Position numbers and translations under genes: made by a program
NCBI RefSeq assembly: GCF_937888285.1
Contig: NZ_CALART010000072.1
Coordinates: 1 to 7,604 of the forward strand
Source of the DNA: an uncultured Aquimonas sp.
GTDB lineage: Bacteria; Pseudomonadota; Gammaproteobacteria; Xanthomonadales; Xanthomonadaceae
DNA: 7,604 bases
Reading direction: 5' to 3'
The notes under the pieces: model-generated
The model's input: only the letters and a program-made list of their open reading frames with translations
What the model was told of the DNA's origin: nothing
Database searches by the model: none
Part shown: positions 7,119-7,604 of the stretch, in pieces
How the letters are laid out: the number at the start of each line of letters is the position of its first letter
Position numbering within the stretch: the first letter of the stretch is position 1

Positions 7119-7550
7119 GCTGCCACCTTCGACTTCAATGCCAGCTCGGCCCGCAGGGCCTGCAGCACGGCGAACGGTGTGGCTTGACCTGGATCGCCGA
7201 GGTACTGGCGCGCCACCTGATGAAAGTCCCCCGGGGTGAGCCCATCCAGGGCATCAATCTGCGCCTCGAGATCCGCGCCCTGGCCCCAGCCAAAGTGCTC
7301 GCGAAACTGCCCCCACAGGCTGCGTCGCTGTTCTGCCGTCGGTGGGCGAAGCTCCAGTTTGTGCTCCAGCCGCCGCAGCACCGCGGGGTCCAATCGCTCG
7401 AAGAGATTGGTGGTCAGCACGACGTAGCCATCGAAGCTGTCGAGTGCGGTCAGCAAAGCGTTGACCATGGTCAGCTCCCAGCTCTGACGCAGGCCTTTTC
7501 GATCGGACAAGAACCCCTCGACCTCGTCGATGAGCAGAACCGCGCCCAAG
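7115..7550 (-). CDS. AAA+ ATPase (COG0464-type), C-terminal part, 5' end cut off by an insertion element
   Basis: About 144 residues remain, numbered here from codon 7549-7547. They hold the second half of an AAA+ module: Walker B VLLIDE with Asp8 and Glu9, sensor 1 in VLTTN with Asn48, and a pair of candidate arginine fingers in DPAVLRR (Arg59, Arg60). A lid-type segment, LTPGDFHQVARQYL, follows at about 104-117. The sequence RKGLRQSWELTMVNALLTALDSFDGYVVLTTN strongly recalls single-domain AAA ATPases of the SpoVK/Ycf46/Vps4 group in Proteobacteria. Walker A and the N-terminus are missing. The frame stays open to 7604 but reads FSTRETAFCWSIFSAPQH before GAVLL, which does not look like AAA sequence. 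From 7551 outward the DNA looks like an IS end. TTG at 7549 is only a nominal start. The stop overlaps the lipoprotein ATG. Without the N-terminal half this copy cannot bind ATP normally, so it is likely a broken gene. Confidence 0.85.
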
Positions 7551-7604
7551 TGTTGAGGCGCGCTGAAAATTGACCAGCAAAAGGCGGTTTCGCGCGTTGA
7601 AAAT
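7551..7604. mobile_element. Terminal end of an insertion sequence, probably IS21 family (partial)
   Basis: From 7551 the plus strand starts TGTTGAGG, the TG terminus common to IS21-type elements. Next come GCGCGCTGAAAAT (7558-7570), TTGACCA across 7570-7576, and GCGCGTTGAAAAT (7592-7604). The two 13-base motifs differ at one base and are spaced 34 bp apart. Repeated TGAAAAT-TGACC motifs just inside the ends are typical of IS21 (istA/istB) elements, from my memory of the family. Base composition also drops from GC-rich to AT-richer exactly here, and the AAA+ protein match stops at the same place. No transposase is inside the window, so the family is provisional. The element would extend to the right. 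Confidence 0.65.

Noticed and set aside
7549..7604. Extending the ATPase frame to the window edge as true protein
   Set aside because: The frame is open, but the residues do not resemble AAA+ sequence and the DNA looks like an insertion element end.

Overview
The window is GC-rich chromosomal DNA from a proteobacterium. The three complex I subunits and the His-rich loop in NuoL fit a gammaproteobacterium, perhaps the Xanthomonadales/Lysobacterales or relatives. That placement is an inference from protein character, not a database result. The DNA holds two converging gene groups, a tandem repeat array at the left edge, and what looks like the end of an insertion sequence at the right edge.

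Left part (1-493): two identical 114-bp tandem units and a third diverged, truncated unit, each rich in hairpins. About 170 bp without a recognisable gene follow. The array enters from outside the window and lies directly before nuoL, where nuoK would normally sit only a few bases upstream.

Centre (494-5555, plus strand): nuoL, nuoM and nuoN, the three antiporter-like membrane subunits of the proton-pumping NADH:quinone oxidoreductase. Gaps are 34 and 15 bp, so they are almost certainly one transcript. All carry the expected charged residues of the proton channels and look intact. A 28-nt perfect palindrome 34 bp after nuoN probably ends the operon.

Convergent gap (5618-6111): about 490 bp without a convincing gene, with one strong hairpin.

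Right part (6112-7550, minus strand): three tightly coupled genes that overlap as ATGA. In transcription order they are the C-terminal part of an AAA+ ATPase, a small lipoprotein, and a 203-residue protein of unknown family. The ATPase reading frame stops making sense at about 7550. There the plus strand begins TGTTGAGG and carries two spaced copies of a GCGCGyTGAAAAT motif, which resembles the end of an IS21-type insertion sequence. I infer that the ATPase gene is split by this element, so the cassette is probably damaged or depends on a new promoter.
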